A stretch of DNA of 38,401 nucleotides, taken from a virus. Below the pieces are notes generated by a model, which worked only from the letters and a program-made list of their open reading frames with translations, made no database searches and was not told the origin of the DNA. This document shows, piece by piece, positions 29,120-38,401 of the stretch (the stretch's first letter is position 1; each line of letters opens with the position of its first letter). The stretch spans positions 1 to 38,401 of IMG/VR virus record IMGVR_UViG_3300028802_000041; one strand, given 5' to 3'. The position numbers and the translations under genes were made by a program.

Positions 29120-31565
29120 ACACGCTGGTTTGTAGCGGTGGATTAGTGTAGACGCCCTGTCGCGAGTGGTTAGCAGCCATCGTAAACGTAGTGGCCAGAT
29201 TCGTGTTGGCTATGTTCCCTCCCTCATCGGCCCATCCAATCCACACGTTTCCGTTGGGCGCTGTGTAAGGCGCGGTAAGCGTTACAGTGTTGGTGGTGAC
29301 GTAGATTCGGTTGAACGGTGTGTTTCCGTTTGATTGCCCATTGGCGTCAGCGGGTGTGACCGTGATCGGCACTCCCGAATTTGGATTGAACGACGTGACC
29401 GCTAGCGCATTGGTCGGCGCTGCCGGTGGAGAATAGATAGCCGCAAAGGTGGATGGATTGGACACCAGCGTTGACGAGTTCGCCGTTAGCGTCACAACAT
29501 TTGTAGTGGATAACGCGCTTCCGTTTTTATCCCAGCGTTGAAAGTTGTTCCCGCCTGAAGTCAATGGCGCTCGAAGCGTAAAGACCACCCCATCATTGAA
29601 GGTGAGCGCGTAAGGTGTGGTCCCTTGAGTCAGCAAAGAATTGTCCGCTGGAGAGTTGGTTATCACCACGCCTGAATTTGGATTGCTTGAACTCATGTTC
29701 AGCGTCCAGGTGACAATGGGTGGGGCCACATAGACCGCTTGCCAAGTGACATTGGTCGCTACCGTGAAGCTGACGACGTTGGAACTCGTATTATCCACAC
29801 CGTTCAACCTCCACTTGCTGAAATTATTGGTGGTAAACGTTAGCGGAGCGGTGAGCGTCACAGGCGATCCGAACAGATATTGTCTCGCGAACGTCGCAAC
29901 ACCTGAGCCATTGCCGTTGTTGTCGGTTGTAGCTCCTATGGTCGCCCCGGTTGGGCTACTTGTGATTGTGATCGTATTGGTAGGCGTTGGCGCGGCTCCG
30001 ACAATGCGCTCCAAGACAAACGAACCGAACTGCGGGAAATTCATGGAGGCAGTTATGTTTGATCCGCCGTGTGGCAATGCCACTGTGTGGGCAGAAGCTT
30101 GCATGTTGAGCGTGATCACATTGCCGGGAATTGAATTGGTGGTTATATCAAATAGATAATTCTGTGCATTTCGCACCCGCACTGAATCACTGGTGCTCCA
30201 TCCCATTATGGACACATCCAGAGCTACTGAATTCGAGATAGCCCAATTGTAGATTGCAGCTTGGGCTTTGTTTGCGTCATACAGGTTTGGTTGCAGCACC
30301 ATCAGGTTAGTATTCGGCAGCGGACTGGTCATTGTAGACGCAGCATCCCAACCTGTGAACGCCTTCCATTGCGTAAAATTTTTGAATCCTATGCCATCCA
30401 CATTGAAAGCATTGGCTGCATTCACATTGGCAACCCGATATGTGTTCCGATCAAAAGTCCAACCCGGAAGTATTCCTCCATATGCTGGTCCCCTGGAAAG
30501 ATACGTAAACAGAGTAGAGCCAGAAATATTTACAATCGTATTATTCGTCACCATTGCCGTAGTCCAATAACCGCCCTGCATGACGCCCTTGCCTATATAA
30601 TTATCCGACACCACGATATCCACTGAGTTGCTGGATGGAAAATAGATCCACACCAAATCGCTATTGTAATGGAAGTTCGTTCGCGCCTGATTATCCCCTT
30701 GCACCTGTTCTGCGCGACCTCCAACCAATATCCTGTTACCGGACACTATATTGTGATGGATGCGATAATGGTAGGTCTGAGCACTTCCTGACCCGTAGGC
30801 TTGAATAGAATTATCGTAATTGTTGAGGATGATATTGTACGAGATATCCTTTATTTCGCGGTTAGTCCGGTTCTGCGTATAGAATCCATGCCCGTGAAGC
30901 TGAGTGACCCCTACCCATCCGTTATTGAACACGACACAATTATGGATCTTCGTGTTGCTGGATTGTTCCCAAGCTGAAATCCCAGTGCTTACATCATGCA
31001 CAACTAAGTTTTCCAGAATATTGGATTGGCCATGCACATAAATCCCATCGCTTAAGAAGAAGTCTGTTGGGAAAGATTCGTTGGGTTGCGGAGTTGCGCT
31101 ATAACGAGGAGCGGTGCTGCTCGACATGATTTCCATGTTTCTAAGATGGATAAACCTTCCCTTGGTCGAATCGGCAGAAGAACCCATCTCAAGAGTAGGT
31201 CGGGAAGTCGCGTGATATTCAAATGGTGGACCGAATGCCTTACCATCCAGCATCGCCCATTCTCCAGGAAACGACTGAATGATGATCGGATTGTTATATA
31301 CACCACTGATGTTGATTTGGAAGATCACACCCTCATTGCCGCCAGCAACATAGCCCTGTACCACATTGGTATATGATCCTCCTCGCAGATTAATCGTATC
31401 CCCACCAACGATGATTCCTACTTTGCTCAAGGCCGTTTGCAGGTTCCAAGGACTGCCGATTGTTCCGGCGTTGCCGGCCAAGCCGTTGGTCGCCGCGTAA
31501 TAAGTGGCAGCACGCGAAGCTGTAGAGAACAGGAGACAGACCGCTAAGATAAGTAAACGTTTCAT
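29079..31565 (-). CDS. secreted beta-helix adhesin-like protein with InlB-type repeats
   Basis: The 828-residue protein starts with a Sec signal peptide (MKRLLILAVCLLFSTASRAA). A right-handed parallel beta-helix follows (about 25-430), opening YYAATNGLAGNAGTIGSPW as in pectate-lyase-like and DUF1565-type proteins. Three modules of about 85-90 residues in the C-terminal third (about 525-820) repeat a 'VTLTAP...F..W..NG...A.Y' pattern like divergent InlB B-repeats. Such proteins bind or cut polysaccharides. It sits last in a cassette of fibre-like genes, so a receptor-binding or surface role is likely. It follows the stop of the previous gene directly (TAAATG). Confidence 0.72.
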   Translation of the reverse strand: MKRLLILAVCLLFSTASRAATYYAATNGLAGNAGTIGSPWNLQTALSKVGIIVGGDTINLRGGSYTNVVQGYVAGGNEGVIFQINISGVYNNPIIIQSFPGEWAMLDGKAFGPPFEYHATSRPTLEMGSSADSTKGRFIHLRNMEIMSSSTAPRYSATPQPNESFPTDFFLSDGIYVHGQSNILENLVVHDVSTGISAWEQSSNTKIHNCVVFNNGWVGVTQLHGHGFYTQNRTNREIKDISYNIILNNYDNSIQAYGSGSAQTYHYRIHHNIVSGNRILVGGRAEQVQGDNQARTNFHYNSDLVWIYFPSSNSVDIVVSDNYIGKGVMQGGYWTTAMVTNNTIVNISGSTLFTYLSRGPAYGGILPGWTFDRNTYRVANVNAANAFNVDGIGFKNFTQWKAFTGWDAASTMTSPLPNTNLMVLQPNLYDANKAQAAIYNWAISNSVALDVSIMGWSTSDSVRVRNAQNYLFDITTNSIPGNVITLNMQASAHTVALPHGGSNITASMNFPQFGSFVLERIVGAAPTPTNTITITSSPTGATIGATTDNNGNGSGVATFARQYLFGSPVTLTAPLTFTTNNFSKWRLNGVDNTSSNVVSFTVATNVTWQAVYVAPPIVTWTLNMSSSNPNSGVVITNSPADNSLLTQGTTPYALTFNDGVVFTLRAPLTSGGNNFQRWDKNGSALSTTNVVTLTANSSTLVSNPSTFAAIYSPPAAPTNALAVTSFNPNSGVPITVTPADANGQSNGNTPFNRIYVTTNTVTLTAPYTAPNGNVWIGWADEGGNIANTNLATTFTMAANHSRQGVYTNPPLQTSVFMTGSENRRRGAR

Positions 31566-32030
31566 TTAGGGTGTAAGCCAATATTCTCCACCAACCATCT
31601 CTAACAGCACAACACCTCTCGATTGATTGGTCGGAGCGTTGCCAAGCCAGAACACATTATTCGTCTGAAAGTTGACTGGAAATCTACCGGGATTGTTCCA
31701 TGACAATTGAGTGTACCTGTCCGTCCCGAAATTGGTAAAGACGAAGAAGGAAGGACCGTTCATAAAACGCATCAGCCGGTTACCAAGAGCCGGGTCAACA
31801 ATGTCATTCTTGAGCAGTGTAAAGGACGTGCTAGGAACATTGGTGACAATTTGAGTGACCAGAATGTTTGTGGTGATGTTGTAAACGTTCGTCGTGATGT
31901 TTATGACCGTAGACCCATTGGTGGAAATCGGTATATCCACGTACGAGACAACTGGCACTCGCACTGTGTCCTGAGCAATCAGTGTCAGAGCGAATAGCGC
32001 CGACAAAAGAATGGAGATTGTAGTTTTCAT
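31566..32030 (-). CDS. secreted N/T-rich protein, 154 aa
   Basis: A signal peptide MKTTISILLSALFALTLIAQ precedes a low-complexity region of Asn/Thr/Val/Ile repeats (NGSTVINITTNVYNITTNI), then a small domain ending GGEYWLTP. Beta-structured, stalk-like sequence is likely. Coupled by ATGA to the LamG-like gene. Could be a fibre shaft or adaptor. No family recognised. Confidence 0.65.
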   Translation of the reverse strand: MKTTISILLSALFALTLIAQDTVRVPVVSYVDIPISTNGSTVINITTNVYNITTNILVTQIVTNVPSTSFTLLKNDIVDPALGNRLMRFMNGPSFFVFTNFGTDRYTQLSWNNPGRFPVNFQTNNVFWLGNAPTNQSRGVVLLEMVGGEYWLTP

Positions 32031-32773
32031 GGATAGGATACGATTGACGACGCTTTTCCGATTGGCCCATTAGTTTGTGACCCATTGAATGCGTTAACGC
32101 TTCGGTCATGGACAGTGCCGGTCCCGGAGAGGGCTGTGCCGTCCCCGAAGTCATCCAACGGCCAGTAAGCTTGAAGGGTCGAAAAGGAGGTCTGCAAAGG
32201 CGTACCGTGAACCCCTCTACCGTTATACAGCGCGGCGATCTGTGCTGCTGTGAGCACAGAAGTCCACACAGCCACCTCGCTAATCTGACCGTTGAAGCTA
32301 ACCGTTCCAGCGTCATTGTTACCGATAATGATCGGGTCAGCCGAATTGTCCGTTAACGTTACCCCATTGGCGGTAGATCCATAGCTGATTTCCGCGCCGT
32401 TGACATAGATATGGATGCCAGTGAAGTTCGTCGTGCCATCTCCGGTCACCAGGACATGTGACCACGTATTGGTAACAATGCATCCAGCAACACAAGTACT
32501 CATCAAAGTCGTGCTGCCTGCGATGCGCATTGTAATTTCATCACTGTTGTTCAATCGGAATTGAAGTGCTCCACGTCTGACAATGGTGCCAAGACTGGAC
32601 TCCCCCAATGTCAGCGGCATGATGAGAGCAGAAATCGTATAGGTCTGTCCCTGTTCCCTAAGCATTGAATCTCCGCACGCTCCGAATCCAACCATGTCGT
32701 TTACGCCATCAAACAGCACTGGAGAGAAACCACGCACCGGAAGGAACACCAACAGTAACAGGAGACGTTTCAT
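32027..32773 (-). CDS. secreted LamG/concanavalin-like domain protein
   Basis: From ATG 32773, which overlaps the previous stop (ATGA), 248 residues start with a signal peptide (MKRLLLLLVFLPVRGFS). The body opens FDGVNDMVGFG and contains ISALIMPL, WSHVLVTGD and FNGQISEVAVWTSVLTAAQI, the order of strands and the signature end of LamG (Laminin_G_3) jelly-roll domains that bind sugars. The longer reading from 32788 overlaps the neighbour and would spoil the signal peptide. Confidence 0.75.
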   Translation of the reverse strand: MKRLLLLLVFLPVRGFSPVLFDGVNDMVGFGACGDSMLREQGQTYTISALIMPLTLGESSLGTIVRRGALQFRLNNSDEITMRIAGSTTLMSTCVAGCIVTNTWSHVLVTGDGTTNFTGIHIYVNGAEISYGSTANGVTLTDNSADPIIIGNNDAGTVSFNGQISEVAVWTSVLTAAQIAALYNGRGVHGTPLQTSFSTLQAYWPLDDFGDGTALSGTGTVHDRSVNAFNGSQTNGPIGKASSIVSYP

Positions 32774-35700
32774 TGCGCCCTCAACCATTCGATGGCAACC
32801 GCTCCGACAATCGAGGAATCACCAACGGCAGTGTCCGATCCGCTGGCTGCGTCCCTGTCCACCTTGATAATCACGAGGTCTCCAGCCGATACGCTGTCTG
32901 CGTTGGTCAAGGTAACGGTAGATTCTACAATAGAATTTGCCGCCTGATTGTTTGCCAATGTCACGGTGACGCTGTTGGCCGATGAGAACGTCGGACTAGT
33001 TGGATCTTCAGTCGCTTTCATGGCCGCAACGTAGAATCTGTAAACGATGGCTTTGGTTCCAGTCTGCACCGTTTTGACGACCGTCTTAAACCTTGCCTTC
33101 AGCGTCGTTCCGTAGGATTGCGGCATGATGAATGACCATCCTGCGCTTTGAGAGGTAGTATCATCGAACAACAGGGACCAAACGTAATCAGATGCGTTGT
33201 TAATCCTGGCCGGGTTGCTCGCTGGGAGTTTTGCGCTCTCAACGTGCAGTCGCGCCACGCCATCGCTTGGACCTGTGAGAAGAGTTGTAGTAACGCGACT
33301 GGCACCACCATCGAGCGTCACGCTGCTTGTAGTATTAACCCCAACACTTACGAACGCAGCATTTGTACGAGTCTCCACGTCAAACCACCCCATGTTGGGA
33401 GAATTGGTGGTAGCTATGTAAATCTGGTTGAATGGAACTGTATCTTTTACGGTTACACCGGCAGTAACGTTGCGCACACTTACAAGCGTCTCCCCTTGAT
33501 CGGCTATGGAAGTCCAGAACCCCCTGGTATTTCGGCCACTCATAATCCCACCCTCGGAGGAGATAGTGACGACGTTGGTTTGGAAATTATTTATCTCCAC
33601 CATGTGATCGTCATCGTTCTCCGGCCACGCCACAGCCGTATCCACGCGAAGCACATACGTTCCATTGTCCGATACCCACACTTTGTTGGTGAGTTCCAGA
33701 GGCTTTACAATATTTACATCGTTCGTCCAATTTGAGTCTGCCCCCACTCCGCCCGATGGAGTGGACCATGTAATCGTTCCACCCGTGTTCCACGTCGGGA
33801 CTTGTCCGTTGGAAGGAATATCAGACACTTGGACACCCACTAAGTAAGTGGCGGTCGTTCCGTCATAGGTCTGCAAAGCTCCGCGTCCAGCCGCCCAAGC
33901 ATTGTTATCCGCTGCCACCTGACCGAAGACGAGCGTTGATGGACCGGACGAGTTTGGAACTGTCAGAAAATTGGTTGCCGTGAGTTCAGCTACCCTTGCC
34001 CCATAGAACGCATTGAAATATTTATTGGTATCAAAGGAACCAGCGACTGTGTTGCTGCTGAAGAATTGCATATAGGTTTCAGCGCCACTTCCCCCCTTGA
34101 GGTCAAGATGAGATAATCGGCTTGCGCTATTGTTAATCACAGTCGCCGCTCCCCCACTATTCAGAAGCGAAGCGGTGCTCGCTGTATAGAGACCAGAACC
34201 GGTCTTAAAACCATTGGTGGCTGTTGATTGGTTGACAAAACTATCACCGACCAGGAAATCATTGGTGGAATTTCCGGCCACCGCTCGCCAATTAGAAAAT
34301 ATACTCCCACCGCCTCCACCGCCTGCGGTCCTCCAACCACCCGATGAATAGAAATATAGATTGGTATTTACGGTATCAAACGCCATTGGAACCATTCCGG
34401 TATGAGACACCGGAACGCCGCTTGGAATTCCCGCGAATGTGGGTATGTAAAGAAATTTGTTTGTGCGCGTAATTGAGGTCGTACCGTCTCCAATAAGAAC
34501 TGAGTCGTTAGTTGACAGGGTGAGCACCGCAGTATTTCCAACACCAAAAGACATTGTATAATTCTGATCAACGGTGAAATTCAAATTAGTGTCTCCCGTT
34601 ACGATTCCATTATTGTATATAGAAAGGGAATGGCCAGTTCCGGTTGTATCCAGCAAATGTATGTACTCCGACGTTGACGCCGCTGGTGTATGCCAAATAC
34701 TCAGCCTGCCGTCATAAGGAAAATAAAACAGAAACGCATTACTTCCTGCCGCGTCGGTCACGAATGTTCCATTGATGGCATCATAGGACGGAATTGCACC
34801 ATTAAATGAGCTTGAAAGATCCCGACCAGTGCCACCATTGGGTACTGAAATAGGAGTAGGAACCCCACCCAAACTCAACCACGCGCCATTGTAAAAATAG
34901 AGACGGTTATTGCTCGAATCAAAATCCAGTGCCACATGTCCAGCCTCGGTCACCGGAACTCCCGTAGGGACTCCAGCGGTAACTGGCACATAAAGAAATT
35001 CGTTGGTTCGCGTTGTTACCGTTGACCCGGCCCCGGCAATCACACTCCTATCCGTGGATACCTTAAGCGATGTGGTACCAGCTATTTTGAACAGCAGATT
35101 GGAGGTGCTTACCGCGTCCAAGGAGAAGTCATCGTTGTTCTGCCTGATGCCGTCGCTGTAGAACTCAAGCAACGGAGGTGTGCCGCTCCCCTCGAACACG
35201 CTCAACTGAGGTTGTCCCGTTGGAATGGTCCGACCCAAATATAAGGAGTGGGCGCTTTTGCTATAAAGAAACTGGGAATCATCCGTGTCCAGCGAGTTTC
35301 CACTGAGTTTATGGAACACCATATTTCCATCCGATACGCTCGCAAAGGAATTGGTTCCTGTTCCTCCATAGACTATCGGCAAGGGATTGAATGTACCAAA
35401 GGACGTGGAGTTGGTCTTCACAACCACCCCTACTCCGGCCAGTGTTGCCAATCCAGCTAGGTTGGAATTGGAAAGCTGCTCCGGGTCGGAGGCGAAGATC
35501 CTGCCACCCTTCTTCGTGAAATGAAACACGTTTACGGCATTTGTGTTAAGCGTCGGTATAATTCCAGAAAGCCACGTTATCTGGTTGGTGAACGACAGCG
35601 TGTGGACCGTATTGGTGACGGTGAAATGAATTGTGGTATCGTCCGGGAAATTGATAATTCCCATAGTGGAACTGCTCGCCAGAGACTTGCTGAATTCGGT

Positions 35701-36513
35701 GCCTGTGGATACGTCAATGTTAACCCCAGGCACATCGAGCGTAGGGACGTTCACCGCCCCTCTAAGCGAAAGGTTGGTTGTCAAAGCCCCGCTCTTCATT
35801 CCTACGTTCGTTAATGCCGTTACTACGAATACGTTGGCATCAAATCTAAGGTTGTTAGTACCGAAGTTAGTCCCGCCTCCACCACCGCTCGGAGGCACCT
35901 GCCATGTGATGTTCCCAGCCCCATCCTGCATAAGTGCGCTTCCAGCTACACCTTGCACGGTGGGCATCGTGTAAGACACACCGTTGATTGTCCAAATCCA
36001 GTTGGTTGCGTTGTCCGTTACGATCTGCAACCCACCTGAGGAACCTATCTGAATGTATTTCTGGTTGGCCTTTAGCGTTGGAGACAGGAGTAACTGAAAC
36101 TGATTGGTCGCTCCCCCACCGGTCAAGTTAGGAACCATCACGGCGTAACCTTTGGCTACGGCTGCGTTGAACACGGCGAGAATCTTTGCGTTATCCCCTG
36201 GAGTGCCGTCGCCGATTGCTCCACCCCAGCGGTAGTCTATAGGTCCAGAGAATACCCGGTCATAGGACCATGCCGGGTTAAACGTGGAAGCTATTCGGAA
36301 CACCTCGTCAACCAGAATGGCGGAATTGGTAAGGACAAACAATCCACCTCCACCGTCTCCCAATGCATCATAGTCATGGGTGATTACCGCCTTGTTGATA
36401 TTGTTTACGTTACGAGTTTTGAGCGCGGCACGATTGGGCAGTTCTTCGACAAAGCGTTGGCCAAAAGACGAGCAGCAGCAAAGCAGCAATAAAATTGTGA
36501 GCAGTCTTTTCAT
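32770..36513 (-). CDS. large tail-fibre-like protein with Sec signal peptide
   Basis: The 1247-residue protein begins with a signal peptide (MKRLLTILLLLCCCSSFGQ). A segment at about 70-135 (AIGDGTPGDNAKILAVFNAA) is like the N-terminal hook of pectate-lyase-type tailspikes. Two repeats of about 68 residues (about 480-549 and 660-730) share TRTNxFLYxPxxAGxPxGVP and end in LYFY...W, a pattern of phage tail fibres. GGTGTNSF near 383 is another fibre hallmark. The C-terminal 300 residues form a beta domain. Glycine loops (GGGGGT) separate sections. A virion fibre is the natural reading. The signal peptide is the anomaly. Confidence 0.78.
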   Translation of the reverse strand: MKRLLTILLLLCCCSSFGQRFVEELPNRAALKTRNVNNINKAVITHDYDALGDGGGGLFVLTNSAILVDEVFRIASTFNPAWSYDRVFSGPIDYRWGGAIGDGTPGDNAKILAVFNAAVAKGYAVMVPNLTGGGATNQFQLLLSPTLKANQKYIQIGSSGGLQIVTDNATNWIWTINGVSYTMPTVQGVAGSALMQDGAGNITWQVPPSGGGGGTNFGTNNLRFDANVFVVTALTNVGMKSGALTTNLSLRGAVNVPTLDVPGVNIDVSTGTEFSKSLASSSTMGIINFPDDTTIHFTVTNTVHTLSFTNQITWLSGIIPTLNTNAVNVFHFTKKGGRIFASDPEQLSNSNLAGLATLAGVGVVVKTNSTSFGTFNPLPIVYGGTGTNSFASVSDGNMVFHKLSGNSLDTDDSQFLYSKSAHSLYLGRTIPTGQPQLSVFEGSGTPPLLEFYSDGIRQNNDDFSLDAVSTSNLLFKIAGTTSLKVSTDRSVIAGAGSTVTTRTNEFLYVPVTAGVPTGVPVTEAGHVALDFDSSNNRLYFYNGAWLSLGGVPTPISVPNGGTGRDLSSSFNGAIPSYDAINGTFVTDAAGSNAFLFYFPYDGRLSIWHTPAASTSEYIHLLDTTGTGHSLSIYNNGIVTGDTNLNFTVDQNYTMSFGVGNTAVLTLSTNDSVLIGDGTTSITRTNKFLYIPTFAGIPSGVPVSHTGMVPMAFDTVNTNLYFYSSGGWRTAGGGGGGSIFSNWRAVAGNSTNDFLVGDSFVNQSTATNGFKTGSGLYTASTASLLNSGGAATVINNSASRLSHLDLKGGSGAETYMQFFSSNTVAGSFDTNKYFNAFYGARVAELTATNFLTVPNSSGPSTLVFGQVAADNNAWAAGRGALQTYDGTTATYLVGVQVSDIPSNGQVPTWNTGGTITWSTPSGGVGADSNWTNDVNIVKPLELTNKVWVSDNGTYVLRVDTAVAWPENDDDHMVEINNFQTNVVTISSEGGIMSGRNTRGFWTSIADQGETLVSVRNVTAGVTVKDTVPFNQIYIATTNSPNMGWFDVETRTNAAFVSVGVNTTSSVTLDGGASRVTTTLLTGPSDGVARLHVESAKLPASNPARINNASDYVWSLLFDDTTSQSAGWSFIMPQSYGTTLKARFKTVVKTVQTGTKAIVYRFYVAAMKATEDPTSPTFSSANSVTVTLANNQAANSIVESTVTLTNADSVSAGDLVIIKVDRDAASGSDTAVGDSSIVGAVAIEWLRAQ

Positions 36514-38401
36514 TTGGAAGCCTTCAGTTTTCGATCCATAAGTGGTTTGAATAAGGCTTTCTCGTTGTCGTTTGCGACTTTGTAAACCTGCTGTGCCTCG
36601 TCAACAGACAAGGCTTTGAATCTCCACAGTTTATTAGCCTCTTCCGGGCTGTGCCCCTTCTTGGATTCAATGTCTATGAAACGCATCTGCGACCATGTTC
36701 TCCCGACCTGTCCCTTAGTTAGTTGTCCCGTCTTCCTGAAATAATCCAATTCCGATTTGAGTTCTGGCATCGCCTTTCCTTTGCGCTGCTCATCCACGAT
36801 TTGCTTTTTGATATCGGAACGTGCTCTTGCTTCCGGCGTAACGCCGCCTTCAGCAAACTTCGACTTCATAATCTCGTACATCTTCTGCTCGGCATCGGTA
36901 CGCGTAAGCTCTCCAGGTGCTGGCATTATTCCGGCGAAACTTTCAACTTTTGCCTCTGGACGCTCGCTCTGTCGTCTCTGTGCACCACGGATTGAAAATG
37001 GCAAAAACTGCTTGGCTACAAATTCAAGCTCCTGTTTAGATTGCTGAACTATCGGGTCGTCAACATTCCTGATCTGAGTTCCGTAGAAATCTTTATTTCT
37101 GAGCATCTGCCCGATTGCCGAAAACATTGGCTGTGCCTTATTGACTACCATTTCACTCAGTCTGGTAATGAGCTTAAAAGGCCCATGAGCCGCAGCCTTG
37201 GCTAAAGGGAGAATGTCCTTCATGTAGGAGGGGAATATTACGCGCTCATCAGATCCATCAGGGTTCTTCTTGCCGGTTAATGGCATGAAATAATCCTGTA
37301 AGCTTTGTGGCCCTTTACCGGTATGGAGATACTGATACATTGCGCCGATCATTCCGACAGTCACGGGAAGAGAAACAAGGTAAGCCATCCTATGCGTCAG
37401 CACGGGATCTCCTGCTTTGAGTCGTTTTAGAATCGTTGCACTATCCTTCACTCCGCCCCCAAGTTCTCTTAGTGTTCCAAGATTCCAACCAACTGATCGT
37501 ACTGACACCATCGCGAGGTCTTTTAGAGTTTTATCCCAGAACAGATTATCGTACACCATCTGACCCATTCGGTTGTCAACGCTATCCCAAGCCTTACCCA
37601 GTTCTTCCCTGATCTTTGCTTTCGGTGTATCTTCAGGTAGACGCGCCAGAATATCCTTTGCCATGTCCGCAAAGATGCCGAGCTTCATTCTCGGCACTAT
37701 AGTTTCCATTATTGGCTTGGATGCTGCATCAAGTGCTGCGAAAGGCGCTCTCAGAATTGCTCCTGGATAGTTCCCCTTCCTAATGGCTTCCATGAAATTA
37801 GCCGCTGTGGAGTTTCGATAGAAGGCATCCATTTGGACTCGGCCTCCAGCCTTTATCAAGGCGTCTGCGATTTTTGTGTATTCACCTCCAACGGAACCGG
37901 GCTTGGTGTATTCCTTCAACACTTTGTCTCCGCGCAAATAGTTTTCTATAGGAGCATAGAGAGCGGGATTTCCGATAGTGCTTTTTGCCAAATCCATACC
38001 CGCTTCCGAGTTTCCACGAGATGCCTTCTCAATTCCAAGGGCGAGTTTGGAAGTAGCTGAATCAATCGCAGTAAAATTCAGATGATAAGCTGACAATCCC
38101 AGTTGTGCCTGATTGAGAGCGTTGCCCATCCAACGAAGTGCGCGAAACGTTGCAAACCTGTTCAATCCCGGTGATAAGTAATTATTCAGGACTCGTGCGG
38201 CATCTATAGGGGCAACCCAGCGCCCTCTAATAATCCTCTCTGTCGGACCCTCGTCGCTTTTCCGATATTGAACAACCTCTGAAAAACGGTCATCAATTTT
38301 GGCATATCCATCGGGCAGAGACTCGCTCGCCTTTATGAATTTCATCAATCCAGATTCTTTCATCTCGTTAATGACCTTTTGTCCCATCACGTACTTGTCC
38401 A
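36510..38401 (-). CDS. C-terminal part of large polyvalent/internal virion protein
   Basis: The frame is open to the right edge (no stop before 38401), so the visible 630 residues are the end of a longer gene. The sequence (LRWMGNALNQAQLGLSAYHL... and later FSIRGAQRRQSE) resembles the LPD38-type domains of large polyvalent or internal virion proteins of podovirus-like phages. It has one hydrophobic segment (about 333-353 counted from GTG 38390) and a charged helical end. Internal proteins of this kind are ejected with DNA. The GTG at 38390 is therefore only an internal codon. The fibre gene starts in an ATGA overlap with its stop. Confidence 0.7.
   Translation of the reverse strand, partial: DKYVMGQKVINEMKESGLMKFIKASESLPDGYAKIDDRFSEVVQYRKSDEGPTERIIRGRWVAPIDAARVLNNYLSPGLNRFATFRALRWMGNALNQAQLGLSAYHLNFTAIDSATSKLALGIEKASRGNSEAGMDLAKSTIGNPALYAPIENYLRGDKVLKEYTKPGSVGGEYTKIADALIKAGGRVQMDAFYRNSTAANFMEAIRKGNYPGAILRAPFAALDAASKPIMETIVPRMKLGIFADMAKDILARLPEDTPKAKIREELGKAWDSVDNRMGQMVYDNLFWDKTLKDLAMVSVRSVGWNLGTLRELGGGVKDSATILKRLKAGDPVLTHRMAYLVSLPVTVGMIGAMYQYLHTGKGPQSLQDYFMPLTGKKNPDGSDERVIFPSYMKDILPLAKAAAHGPFKLITRLSEMVVNKAQPMFSAIGQMLRNKDFYGTQIRNVDDPIVQQSKQELEFVAKQFLPFSIRGAQRRQSERPEAKVESFAGIMPAPGELTRTDAEQKMYEIMKSKFAEGGVTPEARARSDIKKQIVDEQRKGKAMPELKSELDYFRKTGQLTKGQVGRTWSQMRFIDIESKKGHSPEEANKLWRFKALSVDEAQQVYKVANDNEKALFKPLMDRKLKASK

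Noticed and set aside
29746-30159. 137-residue plus ORF inside the beta-helix gene
   Set aside because: Antisense shadow caused by Thr/Asn/Val-rich codons of the minus-strand gene; similar shadows occur all over the fibre cassette.
38390-38390. True start of the polyvalent protein gene at GTG 38390
   Set aside because: The frame continues to the right edge without a stop, and proteins of this type are usually much longer, so the gene is treated as cut by the window.

Overview
The window looks like a little over 38 kb of a tailed double-stranded DNA phage, probably a podovirus-like or T7-like virion type, at roughly 50% G+C. It is open at both ends: the left edge cuts a methyltransferase gene and the right edge cuts a large virion protein gene. 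The phage assignment rests on a terminase large subunit with Walker A, Walker B and nuclease motifs (10138-11910), a 762-residue portal protein, a scaffold-like coiled-coil protein, an ERF annealing protein next to a YqaJ-type exonuclease, a RusA-like resolvase, and long chains of tiny genes joined by ATGA overlaps. No major capsid gene, DNA polymerase, integrase or recognisable endolysin is present, so the genome is incomplete here. Lipobox proteins and N/T-rich Sec-targeted proteins point to a Gram-negative host. The style recalls Verrucomicrobiota or Bacteroidota, but this is an inference.

Layout. From 38401 down to 29079 (minus strand) lie a polyvalent or internal virion protein followed by four fibre/adhesin-like proteins: a tail-fibre-like protein, a LamG-like protein, an N/T-rich protein and a beta-helix protein. 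All four start with a Sec-type signal peptide, which is unusual for virion proteins. From 14458 down to 1 (minus strand) runs a second long, almost gapless operon: a replication-initiator-like winged-helix gene, zinc-ribbon and membrane microproteins, TerL, portal, scaffold, and then a sugar/methyl cassette (GT-A plus GH130-like fusion, GT2 glycosyltransferase, class I methyltransferase). From 14459 to 16348 lies a control region with two tRNAs (Thr-GGT and Ser-TGA), paired repeat boxes, a putative structured RNA closed by a 13-bp stem, and a probable small terminase gene. From 16349 to 20460 (plus strand) are small early genes, many without Shine-Dalgarno sequences and with A-rich leaders, ending in a strong intrinsic terminator. 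From 22455 down to 20714 (minus strand) is a short cluster of membrane and coiled-coil proteins, a lysis-module candidate. From about 22572 to 29119 (plus strand) lies a recombination and accessory operon: ERF, YqaJ exonuclease, RusA-like, two methyltransferases and three lipoproteins.

How the parts fit. Plus-strand genes would supply recombination and early functions, and minus-strand genes packaging, the virion and decoration. A 28-nt box with a dyad core stands before both plus operons (16272 and 22536) and is the best candidate for a shared operator or promoter. The most notable signals are the Sec-targeted fibre cassette, the nested RNA-like structure beside terS, a duplicated hairpin-plus-leader 5' UTR, RusA motifs split between two frames, a second -1 frame break at 18871, phased TGTCC sites inside terS, and many translationally coupled microproteins of 30-58 residues.
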